From: Bryopsis sp. KO-2023
Lineage: Eukaryota > Chlorophyta > Ulvophyceae > Bryopsidales > Bryopsidaceae
Direction of reading: 5' to 3'
DNA length: 64,000 nt
NCBI GenBank assembly: GCA_030272585.1
Contig: BSYQ01000002.1
Span: 4,712,001-4,776,000, forward strand
The translations under genes and the position numbers were made by a program. This document shows, piece after piece, positions 1-9,728 of this stretch. Position 1 is the first letter of the stretch; every line of letters begins with the position of its first letter. The notes under the pieces were generated by a model, which was not told the origin of the DNA, did no database searches, and saw only the letters and a list, made by a program, of their open reading frames with translations.

Positions 1-25
1 CACTAAAACCTACAGGGGCCTAACA
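1..25 (+). repeat. 3' end of the 5' LTR of element 1
   Basis: These 25 bases, ending CCTAACA, repeat exactly at 9702-9726, the end of the 3' LTR. The rest of the LTR lies off the window. Confidence 0.9.
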
Positions 26-27
26 AC

Positions 28-45
28 TGGTTTCGGAGCCGAAGC
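28..45 (+). promoter_or_regulatory. primer-binding site of element 1
   Basis: TGGTTTCGGAGCC begins two bases after the LTR end. The usual plant-type initiator-Met tRNA primer site is TGGTATCAGAGC, so this is a near match with two differences. It begins with TGG, the complement of the tRNA CCA end. The priming tRNA is inferred, not proven. Confidence 0.6.
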
Positions 46-522
46 ACCCTTCCTGCAAGTCGAGTCTACTTAGTGGAAGAGATCGACAGGAGATTTTGCA
101 GTCGAGGTGCAAAAGATCAGGGTCGGCTAGGTCGAAGAAGGTTTCCCCTCGTGTCTGGAACCTACTTCGTGTTGCTGCGCACCAACCAAACGCTGGACGA
201 ACGAGAACGCACGTTGCTGCGCTCGATCATCCCTCCCAAAATCACAGGATCTATAGATCCTTGGACGCTACGACCACAGCACGGCGTAGTAGTACTTCCG
301 TTTGTCGGAGAGTTGTCGGCACGCGGTTACCGCAGAGCGGACAAAACGAGTCTGCCAGCGGACGTTTCTGCGGACGAATACGTTTCCGCCAGAAATTACG
401 TGCCAGAAACCGCTGCCAGAAACCGCTGACAAAGAGTGACCAATTAGTCACGTGGATTACCCGCCAACGGAATCCACCAAACGGACACGTGATTCTACCG
501 CCGACGAATCAAGACATCCACC
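46..522 (+). other. 5' leader of element 1
   Basis: This stretch lies between the primer-binding site and the gag ATG. Short open frames run on both strands, but none shows family features or continues into gag. It is read as untranslated leader, probably with the packaging signal. Confidence 0.6.
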
Positions 523-3489
523 ATGAGCGGACACGACGAGCAGCTATACCTGGAATACGGTATCGAAGACAATCAGCAAGAGCGCGACGCCCCAGATGGC
601 CCGCCGCTATATCCGCTGATCGTCGCCCAGGAATTACCTGCTGTCGGACTGCCGATACAGGCAGAAATGGACCAGCCTTTACAGGCATACGGTGTCCCCG
701 CGCACCCGGACATGGTGGAGGAAGCAGGCGATGAGGAAGCGGACATTGGCCCGGAGTTTGATGAGGAGATGGAAGAAGAGCCAGGAGTCTTCATCAATCA
801 ACAAACGCAGCACCTGCAACAGAGCCAAGTAAACGTGCATAACCAGACCCTGCACGTGCACAACGATGGCCTGCAGGAGCGCGACCTCCATGAATCGCAA
901 GAGCGGTTATACAGCCAATTGTCCGAGGAGGCTGCCCAGCGGACAGCCCAGGTCGCCGAGCACCTTGATAGTCGGATGGAGGGAGCTTGTTCAAGCATGG
1001 CTTCCCAAGTACATGATGTGTTGGACTCTACTCTACAGTCCCGCCATCACCAGATCGAAGGACAGCTCAGTGAGAGGTTGGATGAGCGGATACAAGATCT
1101 GGATGCTGCAGCCAAGGGGAGGCTCAGCCAAATGGAAGCTGGCTTGGCGAATATCCGTGATGTCGCCCAGAAAGAGGTGGACGAAGCCAAAGAGGCTCAG
1201 CGGATATTGGCTGAACAAGTGGCTGACACGGACGAAAAAAGGAAGAAACTCGAAGAAGAGTATGACCGGCAATATAACGACGCCCTTTGGGGGTTGGATA
1301 CGGTTCAACAAGAACTGAGAGAGACCCAGGCAGAACTGGATGCGGGTCAAGATAAACAGTTCAAGGAAATCGCTCATGTTAAGTATGATCTCAAAGAGAC
1401 GCAAGAAAAAGCGGAAAGTTTTCAGATACAGCATCATGCGGAAGTAGCCTATTTGTTAAAGGAGGCAGCGGCTGCGAAAGAAGCGGCGGCTAGATTACAA
1501 GCGGAAATGGAGGAGTTGAAAAGAAGTCAAAGTCGGTCTTCAAGGAGAAGCAGATCGAGAAGCTCAACAAGGAGCAGAGAGCCGCGGGAAATGCTACAAG
1601 AAATGCTACAAGATCCGGAAACAGCGCAAGAGCTAAAGAAGGTGTTTGAGGATGTAGCGGACACAAAGTTCACGTCGAATTTTGAGTTTTGGCGGAAGAA
1701 AGATGCTGCAGCAGTTGCCACACAAATGGCATCCGCTGCTCAACAAACACCTCTTGTGGCTGCTATGGCGGGAGCGGGAACCAGAACGGTGGCACAACCA
1801 CCAAGCTTGGCCGAAGTACAAGTTCCATTCGGTCAACCGCCCCAAACCTCATCCGGCTTTGCCCCGGATTCGGTAGGTTTCCCGCCATTACCACCAGTAT
1901 TCCCGCGGGCAAATAGACCGATTACCCGACCTGCATCACCCCCAGTCATTATTCCTGGAGTGGGGCGAGGCAGTGCAATCAGCGGACAGGGAAATGTACC
2001 TAGGCCGATCGTGAGGCCTAGCGCTGTGTTTGGACAAACACCAAATACAAGACCACCAGCGGTATTACAGCCAGTACAACCGCCACAGCGTACGCAGGCT
2101 TCTCCCGTGGTACAAACTGTTCCGCTGACAACTCCAACAACCACGTCACCCGAGCCACCTAGAACATTACCCATGCCACCACCAGTTTCTCAGCCAGTGT
2201 TATCACATCCATCAATGATTTCACCACCCGGCTATTATGCCATGGGAGCATCATACATTCGGCCTTCTATCTTAGGTCACTCCGTGAATGTATACGGAGC
2301 TCCATCATCCGGAAACCCCTATGTTGGATGGGGATCCTATCCGCGTATTCCTCAACGCGCAGGCGGAGGAGGCGGAGGAGGCGGAGGTGGAGATGATGAT
2401 GGTTCCGGTGATGGAAGTGGCGGAGGCCCATCGGACAGAAGTGGCCGTGGGTCTGCACCTGGACCACATATTGGTGGAGGAGGAGAAGGACCATCTAGGA
2501 ACCCAGGAGGCGGTCCTGGAGATGGTGGTGGTGGAGGTGGCGGAGGAGGCGGACCTCCTGGTCCCCCAGGTGGGGTCCCAGATTTTATGGGCTATGCACG
2601 TCCAGAAAATCGTTTGCTTCACATTCCCAATGCGGTCAAATTCCCGATGCCGAAACCGTATACTGGCGCTGGAGATCGCTGGATTCGGGATTGGCAGGCA
2701 GAACTCACCAACTTCTGTAAAGTTTATGATTTGGATGAGTCTGTTTGGCTTAAAGTATTCCGCACAAATCTCTCTGGTTCAGCCGCCACATGGCGGAATA
2801 TGCAAGAGATGCGGATTCGGGAAGGAGTTCGTCCGATGTTCCAGGACTGGGTACAACTTGTGGAAGAGTTAGCTATTGCTTTTGAACCTACAAGAATGTC
2901 CGATGTTTCGCGTAGGAAGCTGCGGAAACTTCAACAAACAGGGACTGTTCGTTCCTACATTAACGCATTTCGGGATCTCATACTCAGAATTCCGAATATG
3001 ACGGAGGAGGAGCAGTACTTGACGTTTGTTGACGGACTACGGCCCCAGATCCGACATCAAGTTGTTACAATGGTGACAGAAGGAGTGGAAGCGGCGATAG
3101 TCACTGCCGAAAGAATCGATTCGTTGGGAGGCCAATCTCAAAACAACCGCGGACGTGGTCGCGGACGAGGGCGATGGAACTGGAATTGGAAAAACAAGCC
3201 CAAAGCTGATCAGAACCAGCAAATGCAAGGTCAGCAACCGCAACCACCACCTCCACCCCAAGATCAAAATCAGCAAATGGGAGGAGGCAACAGAGGTGGC
3301 GGCGGCCGTGGCCGCGGAAGAGGCGGAAGACGAGGTGGCGGACGAAATCGAGGTGGTGGCGGAAGGCAGCAACAAGGCGGAGCTAGAGGCGGAGGCGCAT
3401 GTTACATCTGCGGTGAAGTGGGTCATGGCTTTGGAAAATGTCCTAAAGGCCCAACTTTTCAAAAATGGCTAAAAGATCACGCCGCATAG
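523..3489 (+). CDS. gag: Gag polyprotein with long coiled-coil N-terminus, element 1
   Basis: This 988-residue structural protein should form the virus-like particle and package element RNA. The ATG sits in a strong context (CCACCATGA). In order: an acidic N-terminus; a long charged coiled coil (about 115-345); an RS-rich stretch (about 336-356); a Pro/Gln-rich linker; two poly-Gly tracts (about 613-683); the retrotransposon Gag domain (about 715-850); an RGG/GRG-rich basic region (about 874-958); and one CCHC zinc knuckle, CYICGEVGHGFGKC (about 960-973). Most Ty3/gypsy Gags are a few hundred residues long, so roughly 700 N-terminal residues are extra. The RS and RGG parts suggest RNA binding, by inference. 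It overlaps pol by 25 bases in the -1 frame. Confidence 0.9.
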   Translation: MSGHDEQLYLEYGIEDNQQERDAPDGPPLYPLIVAQELPAVGLPIQAEMDQPLQAYGVPAHPDMVEEAGDEEADIGPEFDEEMEEEPGVFINQQTQHLQQSQVNVHNQTLHVHNDGLQERDLHESQERLYSQLSEEAAQRTAQVAEHLDSRMEGACSSMASQVHDVLDSTLQSRHHQIEGQLSERLDERIQDLDAAAKGRLSQMEAGLANIRDVAQKEVDEAKEAQRILAEQVADTDEKRKKLEEEYDRQYNDALWGLDTVQQELRETQAELDAGQDKQFKEIAHVKYDLKETQEKAESFQIQHHAEVAYLLKEAAAAKEAAARLQAEMEELKRSQSRSSRRSRSRSSTRSREPREMLQEMLQDPETAQELKKVFEDVADTKFTSNFEFWRKKDAAAVATQMASAAQQTPLVAAMAGAGTRTVAQPPSLAEVQVPFGQPPQTSSGFAPDSVGFPPLPPVFPRANRPITRPASPPVIIPGVGRGSAISGQGNVPRPIVRPSAVFGQTPNTRPPAVLQPVQPPQRTQASPVVQTVPLTTPTTTSPEPPRTLPMPPPVSQPVLSHPSMISPPGYYAMGASYIRPSILGHSVNVYGAPSSGNPYVGWGSYPRIPQRAGGGGGGGGGGDDDGSGDGSGGGPSDRSGRGSAPGPHIGGGGEGPSRNPGGGPGDGGGGGGGGGGPPGPPGGVPDFMGYARPENRLLHIPNAVKFPMPKPYTGAGDRWIRDWQAELTNFCKVYDLDESVWLKVFRTNLSGSAATWRNMQEMRIREGVRPMFQDWVQLVEELAIAFEPTRMSDVSRRKLRKLQQTGTVRSYINAFRDLILRIPNMTEEEQYLTFVDGLRPQIRHQVVTMVTEGVEAAIVTAERIDSLGGQSQNNRGRGRGRGRWNWNWKNKPKADQNQQMQGQQPQPPPPPQDQNQQMGGGNRGGGGRGRGRGGRRGGGRNRGGGGRQQQGGARGGGACYICGEVGHGFGKCPKGPTFQKWLKDHAA

Positions 3490-6400
3490 AGGAGACTTCA
3501 CTCCATGCGGCCAGAAGAAAAAGAGCCAGACGCCGAAGATATAGACATCGCAGACGTCAGAAGCTCCGGGAGTCACGAGCAAGAGAACGAGAGGGGAATA
3601 AAAAGACCGAGAAAGAGTCAAAAAGGAATCCCGCCCAGAGGGCTGAAAATCCGCTGATGAGTACAAAACTTGGTGACAAAGAGCGGATGGATGATTCAAG
3701 TACGGTCATCCTAAGCACTTCCGGCAGAGAGTTGGCGGAAAGTGTTGGTTCAGTACATGAAGATTCTGGAAGTTCCTCCGGAGATAGCAACCTGGAATCT
3801 ATCCCGCCTTGTGGAGAGAAACAGGCTTCGGAAGGAAGTGTAAAAAGTTTAGACCGGACCAGCCCAAGGGTTCCGTCTGACGCCGATGCAAGGGGGGCAT
3901 CGGACAGAAAGAAACAACCAGGGGTTGAAGGTGGGGATTACCTTCAAGACAGTTTTAACCCGCTGGTAAATAATCACCACCTTAAGTTCATGGGATATGA
4001 GCTTAAGGGGCGGATAGGGGGAGTTTCAATCTCCGCTTATTTGGACTGTGGAGCTACGGAAAATTATGTAGCGCAGAAACTTGTGGATCGTTTGGGGTTA
4101 GAGTTCTCCTCGTGTAATAAGACCGTTTCATTAGCCAACGGGTCTGTTTGCAATGTGGACAAACGATGCGGAAACATCAATATGCAGTTGGGCGGATACA
4201 AAACCCAGTTTTCTGCGGATGTTTTTCCTCATCTCACATATGACATCGTGTTAGGGTTACCGTGGCTCATCGCCAATAACCCGTCCATAGACTTTGCACA
4301 GGGAACTATCAACATTCGCCAAGGTCAAGGTTGGATAACAGTACCGGTAAAGGAAAGACCGACTGATTATCTTCAACTTGCGAATGAAACCACACCTCTC
4401 ATCACCCACAAGAAGATATTCCGCTACATCAAGAAGCAAACTGAAGCCACAGATAGTTTGGCTTACTTGGTGGTGGTGCGTGAATCTGACCCCACGGATA
4501 GCAATCACTTGATGCAATATCCGTATGAGGGGGTAACCGTTGATAGCCTTCAAACTTCAGCGGGCACCAACACACCACAAGAGACGGAGGTACCGAAGTT
4601 GCTGCATGATCAGATGCACCCGGATATCCGCTCTGTGGTGGAGGAATATAGCCACATTTTTCCAAAAGATCTCCCGCCTGGCATACCTCCCGTCCGCAAG
4701 GGTCATGAATTTAAGATCGACCTTGAGGATGAGAGTATGAGCCCAATCCACCGTCCCCTGTACAAACTTTCTCCGGCTGAATTGGATGAAGTTCGGACAC
4801 AAGTGGATTATCTCCTCGAGCAACGGAAGATTAGGCCGTCAGAGAGTCCCTGGGGAGCTCCCATACTCTTTGTCCCTAAGAAAGACGGCGGACTGCGGAT
4901 GTGTGTTGATTACAGATGGATCAACCACTACACCATTAAAAACCGCTATCCACTTCCGCTCCCCGAAGAGTTAATGGACCGGCTCGCTAAAGCAAAGATC
5001 TACACCAAGATCGACCTCCGCTCGGGCTACTGGCAATTTCCAGTCCGGCCAAAGGATACCCCAAAAACTGCATTCCGCACACGATACGGGCATTTCGAGT
5101 TCCTCGTTTGTCCCTTCGGAATGTCCAACTGTCCGGCCCAGTTTCAAACTATGGTGCAGGATTTGTTGGGGGAGTTTTTGGACCACTTTGTGGTTGTGTT
5201 CATTGACGACATTCTGGTGTTTTCCAATTCAGTGGAAGAACATGTCGATCATTTGAAACAGGTATTCGAGCGGTTACACAAACACAAGCTCTACGCGAAA
5301 GCGAGCAAGTGTGAAGTGGGGGTCAGCGAGACCGATTATCTGGGATATCATTTGTCAGGGAAAGGCCTGCAACCAATGAGTGATAAAGTGCGGGCTATTC
5401 AAGAATGGAAGGAGTTGAGCTCAGTTGGGGATGTGCGAAGTTTTCTGGGCATGGTATCTTACTATCGTAAGTTTATACCAGAGTTTGCGCGGATTGCAGG
5501 ACCCTTACATGATCTGATCAAAAAGAATCATGTGTGGACATGGGGGCCTATTCAGCGCGAAGCCTTCAGCAAACTCAAGCAAAAGATCACCCGCACCCCC
5601 ATACTTCTCCTACCCGATCCGCTTCTTAGGTACACCGTAATAACGGACGCATCAGGAACTGCATATGGAGCAGTTCTGTGTCAGGACCATGGAAAGGGGC
5701 TACAGCCAATAGCCTACCTTTCAAGACGACTAAAACCAGCTGAGACACGATATTCCGCATATGAGCGGGAGCTGGGGGCTGTAGCATATGCGCTCAGCCA
5801 ATGGCGGCATTACCTCGAAGGAGCGCCTGGGGAGGTTACGGTTATGACAGACCATCAGCCGATAACCCACTTCATGACCCAAGCTAAAATGTCGCGGACA
5901 CAATCCCGATGGTATACGTCAGGGTATTTTGATTCCATCGATCCAAAAATCGTCTATGTGCCTGGTAAAGCCAATGTACTGGCGGATGCGTTATCCCGAA
6001 GCCTTCCTGATTCACAGGATCAAATTCATGCTTTGTCCGCCTGGGTGGTGGATGAAGCGGATGCATGGAAGACCGCTATTGCGGCAGATCAAAAACTGCA
6101 AGCGGAAGTCGCGAAAATCCAAGAGGGTAAACCCACGAAACTTTCGTTCGAGGATGGCTGGTTGTACTATCAAGCAACTCCCACCTCAGACAAAGTACTA
6201 GTGGTTCCAAATGGATACCGGAAAAAGGTTATGGGGGAGTTCCATGATGTTCCGAGCGCTGGACACGCAGGTGCCGCCCGGACATCGGATGTGCTACAGC
6301 GATACTACTGGTGGAAAGGAGTTGGAAAGGATGTCCAAGCATACGTGCGGACATGCCCTGTCTGTCAGCGGACAAAAGCTGATACGACGAAGCAGAAAGG

Positions 6401-7574
6401 GCTTCTGCATCCACTCCCAATACCGACAACAAAGTGGGAACAGATCACCACTGACCTCGTGACTGATTTACCAAAGTCACGTGGGTTCACCGCCATCGCG
6501 GTATTTGTTGATCGGTTAACCAAGTACGTTCGCTTCGCACCCTGCACTAAGGAAATAACCGCCCCGGAATATGCTAAGTTGTTTGTGGACAAAATATACA
6601 AACACTATGGCCTCCCCAAAGTGATAATTTCCGATCGAGACCCCAGATTCACAAGTTCCTTCTGGCGGTCTTTATTTTCACTTCTGGGAACCCAACTCCG
6701 AATGAGCACAGCCTACCACCCACAAACAGATGGGCAGTCAGAGGTTACTATTCGGGTGTTGGAAGACTTTTTGCGGCCTTATGTGGAGCGGTATCCAGAC
6801 CGCTGGGTTGATTTCTTGGCGACAGCGGAATTTGCTGCCAACAACTCCCGCAATGTGTCAACCGGCTATGCCCCAGCACACTTGTTGTATGGGCAGCATA
6901 TGGGACAAATTACCGTGCAGAAAAAGTTAACGGCGAAAGAAGAGTCCGAAATGGCAACCGAAATGGTGAAACGAATGGACGAGCAACTGCAGCAGGCAAA
7001 GCAGCAGTATGCAACCGCACAAGAGCGGATGTGTGTCCAAGCGAACAAACGGCGGCGGGAAGTAATCTTCAAAGAAGGGGATGAAGTTTTGGTGCGGAGT
7101 ACATTTATTCCGCTGCAATCCTTGCAAAAGATCCCACCAAAAATCCGCCGGAGGTTTGTCGGGCCATTCAAAGTGAACAAAGCGATATCCACAGTCGCTT
7201 ATCGCCTGCAACTACCACCCCATTGGACTATTCATTCTACCTTCCATGTCTCCAAGCTGAAGGCATACAACCGCTTGTCAAAAGATGATGAGCGGGAGGT
7301 GGAACCTCCCGAAGGGGAGTTGGTGGATGGCGCCATTGAATATGAGGTCGAGCGTATTCTGCGGGATCGAGGCACACCCAACCGTCGGGAGTACTTGATT
7401 CTGTGGAAGGGCTATGATTTGATGGAAGCCACCTGGGAGCCAGAAGCCCACCTGGCCAATGCCAGCGATATCTTGGCAGAGTATCTCAGAAACCGCACGC
7501 GCTTGCCGACCAAAGAGGAAATCCGCTCTAAGCGGAAAGAAAGGCGGACAAGGCGGCGGAAACAACCTCTTTAG
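3465..7574 (+). CDS. pol: Pol polyprotein (protease, RT, RNase H, integrase, chromodomain), element 1
   Basis: This 1369-residue polyprotein copies and integrates the element. Visible landmarks: aspartic protease with the unusual active-site triplet DCG (about 193) where DTG/DSG is usual; reverse transcriptase with FIDDIL (about 579); RNase H with TDASG (about 727); integrase zinc-binding HHCC ending CPVC (about 965); the integrase acidic triad in TTDLVTDLP, ISDRD and DGQSE (about 995, 1056, 1090); and a C-terminal chromodomain with LILWKGYDLMEATWEP (about 1292-1332) that in chromoviruses steers insertion to marked chromatin. Its ATG lies within the end of gag in a good context (AAAAATGG), 25 bases before the gag stop. 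I see no canonical slippery heptamer in the gag frame, so restart at the overlapping ATG is as likely as frameshifting. No internal stops. Confidence 0.95.
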   Translation: MAKRSRRIEETSLHAARRKRARRRRYRHRRRQKLRESRAREREGNKKTEKESKRNPAQRAENPLMSTKLGDKERMDDSSTVILSTSGRELAESVGSVHEDSGSSSGDSNLESIPPCGEKQASEGSVKSLDRTSPRVPSDADARGASDRKKQPGVEGGDYLQDSFNPLVNNHHLKFMGYELKGRIGGVSISAYLDCGATENYVAQKLVDRLGLEFSSCNKTVSLANGSVCNVDKRCGNINMQLGGYKTQFSADVFPHLTYDIVLGLPWLIANNPSIDFAQGTINIRQGQGWITVPVKERPTDYLQLANETTPLITHKKIFRYIKKQTEATDSLAYLVVVRESDPTDSNHLMQYPYEGVTVDSLQTSAGTNTPQETEVPKLLHDQMHPDIRSVVEEYSHIFPKDLPPGIPPVRKGHEFKIDLEDESMSPIHRPLYKLSPAELDEVRTQVDYLLEQRKIRPSESPWGAPILFVPKKDGGLRMCVDYRWINHYTIKNRYPLPLPEELMDRLAKAKIYTKIDLRSGYWQFPVRPKDTPKTAFRTRYGHFEFLVCPFGMSNCPAQFQTMVQDLLGEFLDHFVVVFIDDILVFSNSVEEHVDHLKQVFERLHKHKLYAKASKCEVGVSETDYLGYHLSGKGLQPMSDKVRAIQEWKELSSVGDVRSFLGMVSYYRKFIPEFARIAGPLHDLIKKNHVWTWGPIQREAFSKLKQKITRTPILLLPDPLLRYTVITDASGTAYGAVLCQDHGKGLQPIAYLSRRLKPAETRYSAYERELGAVAYALSQWRHYLEGAPGEVTVMTDHQPITHFMTQAKMSRTQSRWYTSGYFDSIDPKIVYVPGKANVLADALSRSLPDSQDQIHALSAWVVDEADAWKTAIAADQKLQAEVAKIQEGKPTKLSFEDGWLYYQATPTSDKVLVVPNGYRKKVMGEFHDVPSAGHAGAARTSDVLQRYYWWKGVGKDVQAYVRTCPVCQRTKADTTKQKGLLHPLPIPTTKWEQITTDLVTDLPKSRGFTAIAVFVDRLTKYVRFAPCTKEITAPEYAKLFVDKIYKHYGLPKVIISDRDPRFTSSFWRSLFSLLGTQLRMSTAYHPQTDGQSEVTIRVLEDFLRPYVERYPDRWVDFLATAEFAANNSRNVSTGYAPAHLLYGQHMGQITVQKKLTAKEESEMATEMVKRMDEQLQQAKQQYATAQERMCVQANKRRREVIFKEGDEVLVRSTFIPLQSLQKIPPKIRRRFVGPFKVNKAISTVAYRLQLPPHWTIHSTFHVSKLKAYNRLSKDDEREVEPPEGELVDGAIEYEVERILRDRGTPNRREYLILWKGYDLMEATWEPEAHLANASDILAEYLRNRTRLPTKEEIRSKRKERRTRRRKQPL

Positions 7575-7895
7575 ATGATACAGGTTGATATGGGGAAGGG
7601 AACGATGGTTGATGTGTTGGTATCAGTTCACCCATAATCAAATACATCTAAGAGCGAGCTACAGAGAGCTGAGTCAAGATAGCGAGGGTAATATCAAAGC
7701 GGGCTAGAACCTTGGATGAGACGACACTCAATAGAGGAAGTCTTCCATCAGTGACAAGTGAGTGACTCTATCACTTGTATAAACTAGCTAGGCTGCAACC
7801 CTCCAGCCCTATTTCGTCAAAAGTTTACGCCGAGCGCACTGAACCTTCAGAAGCAACCGCCACCAGAGCAAAACATTAAACGCATTTGCATAAAA
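7575..7895 (+). other. spacer between pol and third ORF of element 1
   Basis: These 321 bases carry no credible ORF. They could hold a splice acceptor or promoter for the downstream ORF, but I see no clear signal. Confidence 0.5.
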
Positions 7896-9407
7896 ATGTC
7901 TGGAACATCCGAGCATTTGGAGCGACTCCGTCAGCAGAGGGATGAGTGGAAAACAAAGGCAGAGGCCTTGGAAACGGAGCTCGCGGAAGCCTTAGAATCT
8001 GGAACTGAGGCGGTGGAATCACATGCAAATGTGGCGGCGGATTACGAAAAATTACACAAGAAGCTTCAGGAGGGTGTGACAAAAAGAGATGAGCAGGAGG
8101 CGGAAATCTGTGAGCTGGCGGCGGAACTCCGGGAAGCAAAAGAGGAAAGGGCGGCGGAAAAAACTAAGCTGGAGGCGGATTGGACCAATCGATACCGGGC
8201 TCTTCAACAGCAGTTGAGTGATGCTCAAGTGAAAGCCCGCGGTGCGGAAGCGGAACTCAAGACTATCAAAAGAGAGTTATCCGCGCAAGAGGAAGAAAAT
8301 TCCGCAAAGGATCAAGTAATTTCCGCGCGGAATCAAGAAATTTCCGCGAAAGCCAAGGAAATTACCCAGCTGACCACCGATCTGGCCCTCTCCCGGAAAA
8401 CAGCCACCAAAGCTCAGGCGGATACCGAATGGTATCACAAGGAGAATAAGCAGCTCATCAGTGAGGCGGAGAAACGCTACCGCAACCTCGTCACGGTCCA
8501 AAAAGAGTTGGCGGCCACAAAAGCAGCTCTCGCCAGGGCGGAAAAGGGAGACGACTTCTGCAGCAGCACGACCGCCCGGGTGTTGATGTCAGAACTCGTC
8601 GCGTCCAAAGTTGAGGTCAACCGGCTTCGGGCCAACCTCATGGACATTCCGCAGTCACTCGCGAGTTTCTCACACGGACTCGTGGGAGTACGGCTGGATA
8701 CCGCGAAGGCGCAGGCGCAGTTGGTGCGAGACGGCCGGATAAAAGATCAGGTCGATATGCATAAGGTCAAGGAGATCACCATCACGAACGTGGACCTTAC
8801 GAAGGCGCACAATTTGGACCAAGTGAACGACTGGTTGAGCCGGATAGACGGGGCAGCGGAGAATATCTCAAAGCAATTGGCGAAACCACCCCAGAGTTCC
8901 CTTGACGATGACGACAACGAAGACGTCATAGCGGAAGAACCGACAGGTTCAAAACCACCGCTGAGCGCGGAGGACACACAAACAAAAGCACTCGTCAAAG
9001 CAGCAATGCTCAAAGCACTCGCGGAGGCGGATGCGGAGAAAAAGAAAGCAGCCGCGGAGAAAAAGGCGGCCGCGGAAAAACAAAAAGCGGACGCGGAGAA
9101 AACACACGCGGAGAAAAAGGCGGCTGCGGAAAAACAAAAGGCGGACGCGGGAAAAACACACGCGGACGCGGGAAAACAAAAGAAGGCGGACGCGGAGAAA
9201 AAGACAACCGCCGAAACCAAGAAAGGGGAGCCGTCGACTCAGGCGGATGCGGAAAAAGTGAAGGAAGCGGAAAAAAAGGGCGCGGAGAAAAGCACCAAGC
9301 GGGGGAAGAAACGCACACGCGCGAAGGACGCGAAAGAGCTGCGTGCAGCGCTCAAGAAGATTAAAGGCACGCACGATCCAGCACTCGCGGGCTCGGAGAC
9401 AGAGTGA
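7896..9407 (+). CDS. additional coiled-coil ORF downstream of pol, element 1
   Basis: This 503-residue highly charged protein has no recognised enzymatic domain. Residues about 1-215 are heptad-like and rich in Glu, Lys and Ala. A less charged middle (about 220-330) follows. A Lys/Ala/Glu low-complexity tail (about 365-470) repeats AEKKAAAEKQKADAEK-like units, and a basic RGKKRTRAK patch lies near the C-terminus. There is no signal peptide or membrane segment, so it is not an envelope protein although it occupies the env position. GCGGA-rich codon use matches gag and pol, which argues that it belongs to the element and is not a captured neighbour. Its coiled coil echoes that of the long Gag, so a Gag-interacting or RNA-binding role is possible but unproven. 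Confidence 0.75.
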   Translation: MSGTSEHLERLRQQRDEWKTKAEALETELAEALESGTEAVESHANVAADYEKLHKKLQEGVTKRDEQEAEICELAAELREAKEERAAEKTKLEADWTNRYRALQQQLSDAQVKARGAEAELKTIKRELSAQEEENSAKDQVISARNQEISAKAKEITQLTTDLALSRKTATKAQADTEWYHKENKQLISEAEKRYRNLVTVQKELAATKAALARAEKGDDFCSSTTARVLMSELVASKVEVNRLRANLMDIPQSLASFSHGLVGVRLDTAKAQAQLVRDGRIKDQVDMHKVKEITITNVDLTKAHNLDQVNDWLSRIDGAAENISKQLAKPPQSSLDDDDNEDVIAEEPTGSKPPLSAEDTQTKALVKAAMLKALAEADAEKKKAAAEKKAAAEKQKADAEKTHAEKKAAAEKQKADAGKTHADAGKQKKADAEKKTTAETKKGEPSTQADAEKVKEAEKKGAEKSTKRGKKRTRAKDAKELRAALKKIKGTHDPALAGSETE

Positions 9408-9527
9408 GCGAGAGCGGAGCCAGAGCCAGAGAGTCAGAGCCGGACAGAGACAGTTTTTCCTTGGGGGTTTTCTTTTCTTTTCTTTTCTTTTTCTTTCTTT
9501 TTGGGTTCTTCTACGGGTGTGGACACC

Positions 9528-9551
9528 CTTTGGGGGGGGGGGGGGGAGTAG
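9528..9551 (+). other. polypurine tract of element 1
   Basis: A run of about 15 G followed by AG lies directly before the 3' LTR, where plus-strand DNA synthesis is primed. A nearly pure G tract is unusual. A polypyrimidine stretch at 9448-9512 precedes it. Confidence 0.6.
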
Positions 9552-9552
9552 T

Positions 9553-9726
9553 TGATACGTTGTCGCACTCATTTTGCAGTACGAGTGTGTAGTACGGGTT
9601 AGTACGGGTTCTAGGGGGTTAAGTTCAGAGAGACCACCTTGTAAAATTAATTCTCTGGTTTGTAGTGTGTGTGACCCCAGTCTCAGACTCAGCAACGACT
9701 TCACTAAAACCTACAGGGGCCTAACA
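9553..9726 (+). repeat. 3' LTR of element 1 (174 bp)
   Basis: The LTR starts TGATACG and ends CTAACA, giving TG...CA ends. Its last 25 bases equal bases 1-25. At 174 bp it is short for a Ty3/gypsy element. Element 2 has the same TGATAC start, so the two share LTR edge sequence. Confidence 0.8.
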
Positions 9727-9728
9727 GG

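Larger units (their letters stand above)
1..9726 (+). mobile_element. Ty3/gypsy chromovirus, element 1 (nearly complete)
   Basis: The element runs from the last 25 bases of a 5' LTR, through a primer-binding site, gag, pol and a third ORF, to a 3' LTR ending in CTAACA. Bases 1-25 are identical to 9702-9726, which pairs the two LTR ends. The pol order protease-RT-RNase H-integrase-chromodomain places it in the Ty3/gypsy chromoviruses. All three ORFs are open, so it looks recently inserted. It lies inside the gag of element 2, whose reading frame resumes immediately after 9726. Only the body of the 5' LTR is missing, cut by the window edge. Coding DNA is rich in CpG and in GCGGA words, unlike element 2. 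Confidence 0.93.

Noticed and set aside
1033-1437. Long minus-strand frames opposite gag of element 1
   Set aside because: They are shadows of the coiled-coil codon pattern and have no family features.
9031-9704. Long frames on both strands over the end of the third ORF
   Set aside because: They are produced by the Lys/Ala/Glu repeat; only the 7896-9407 frame has an ATG in context and consistent codon use.
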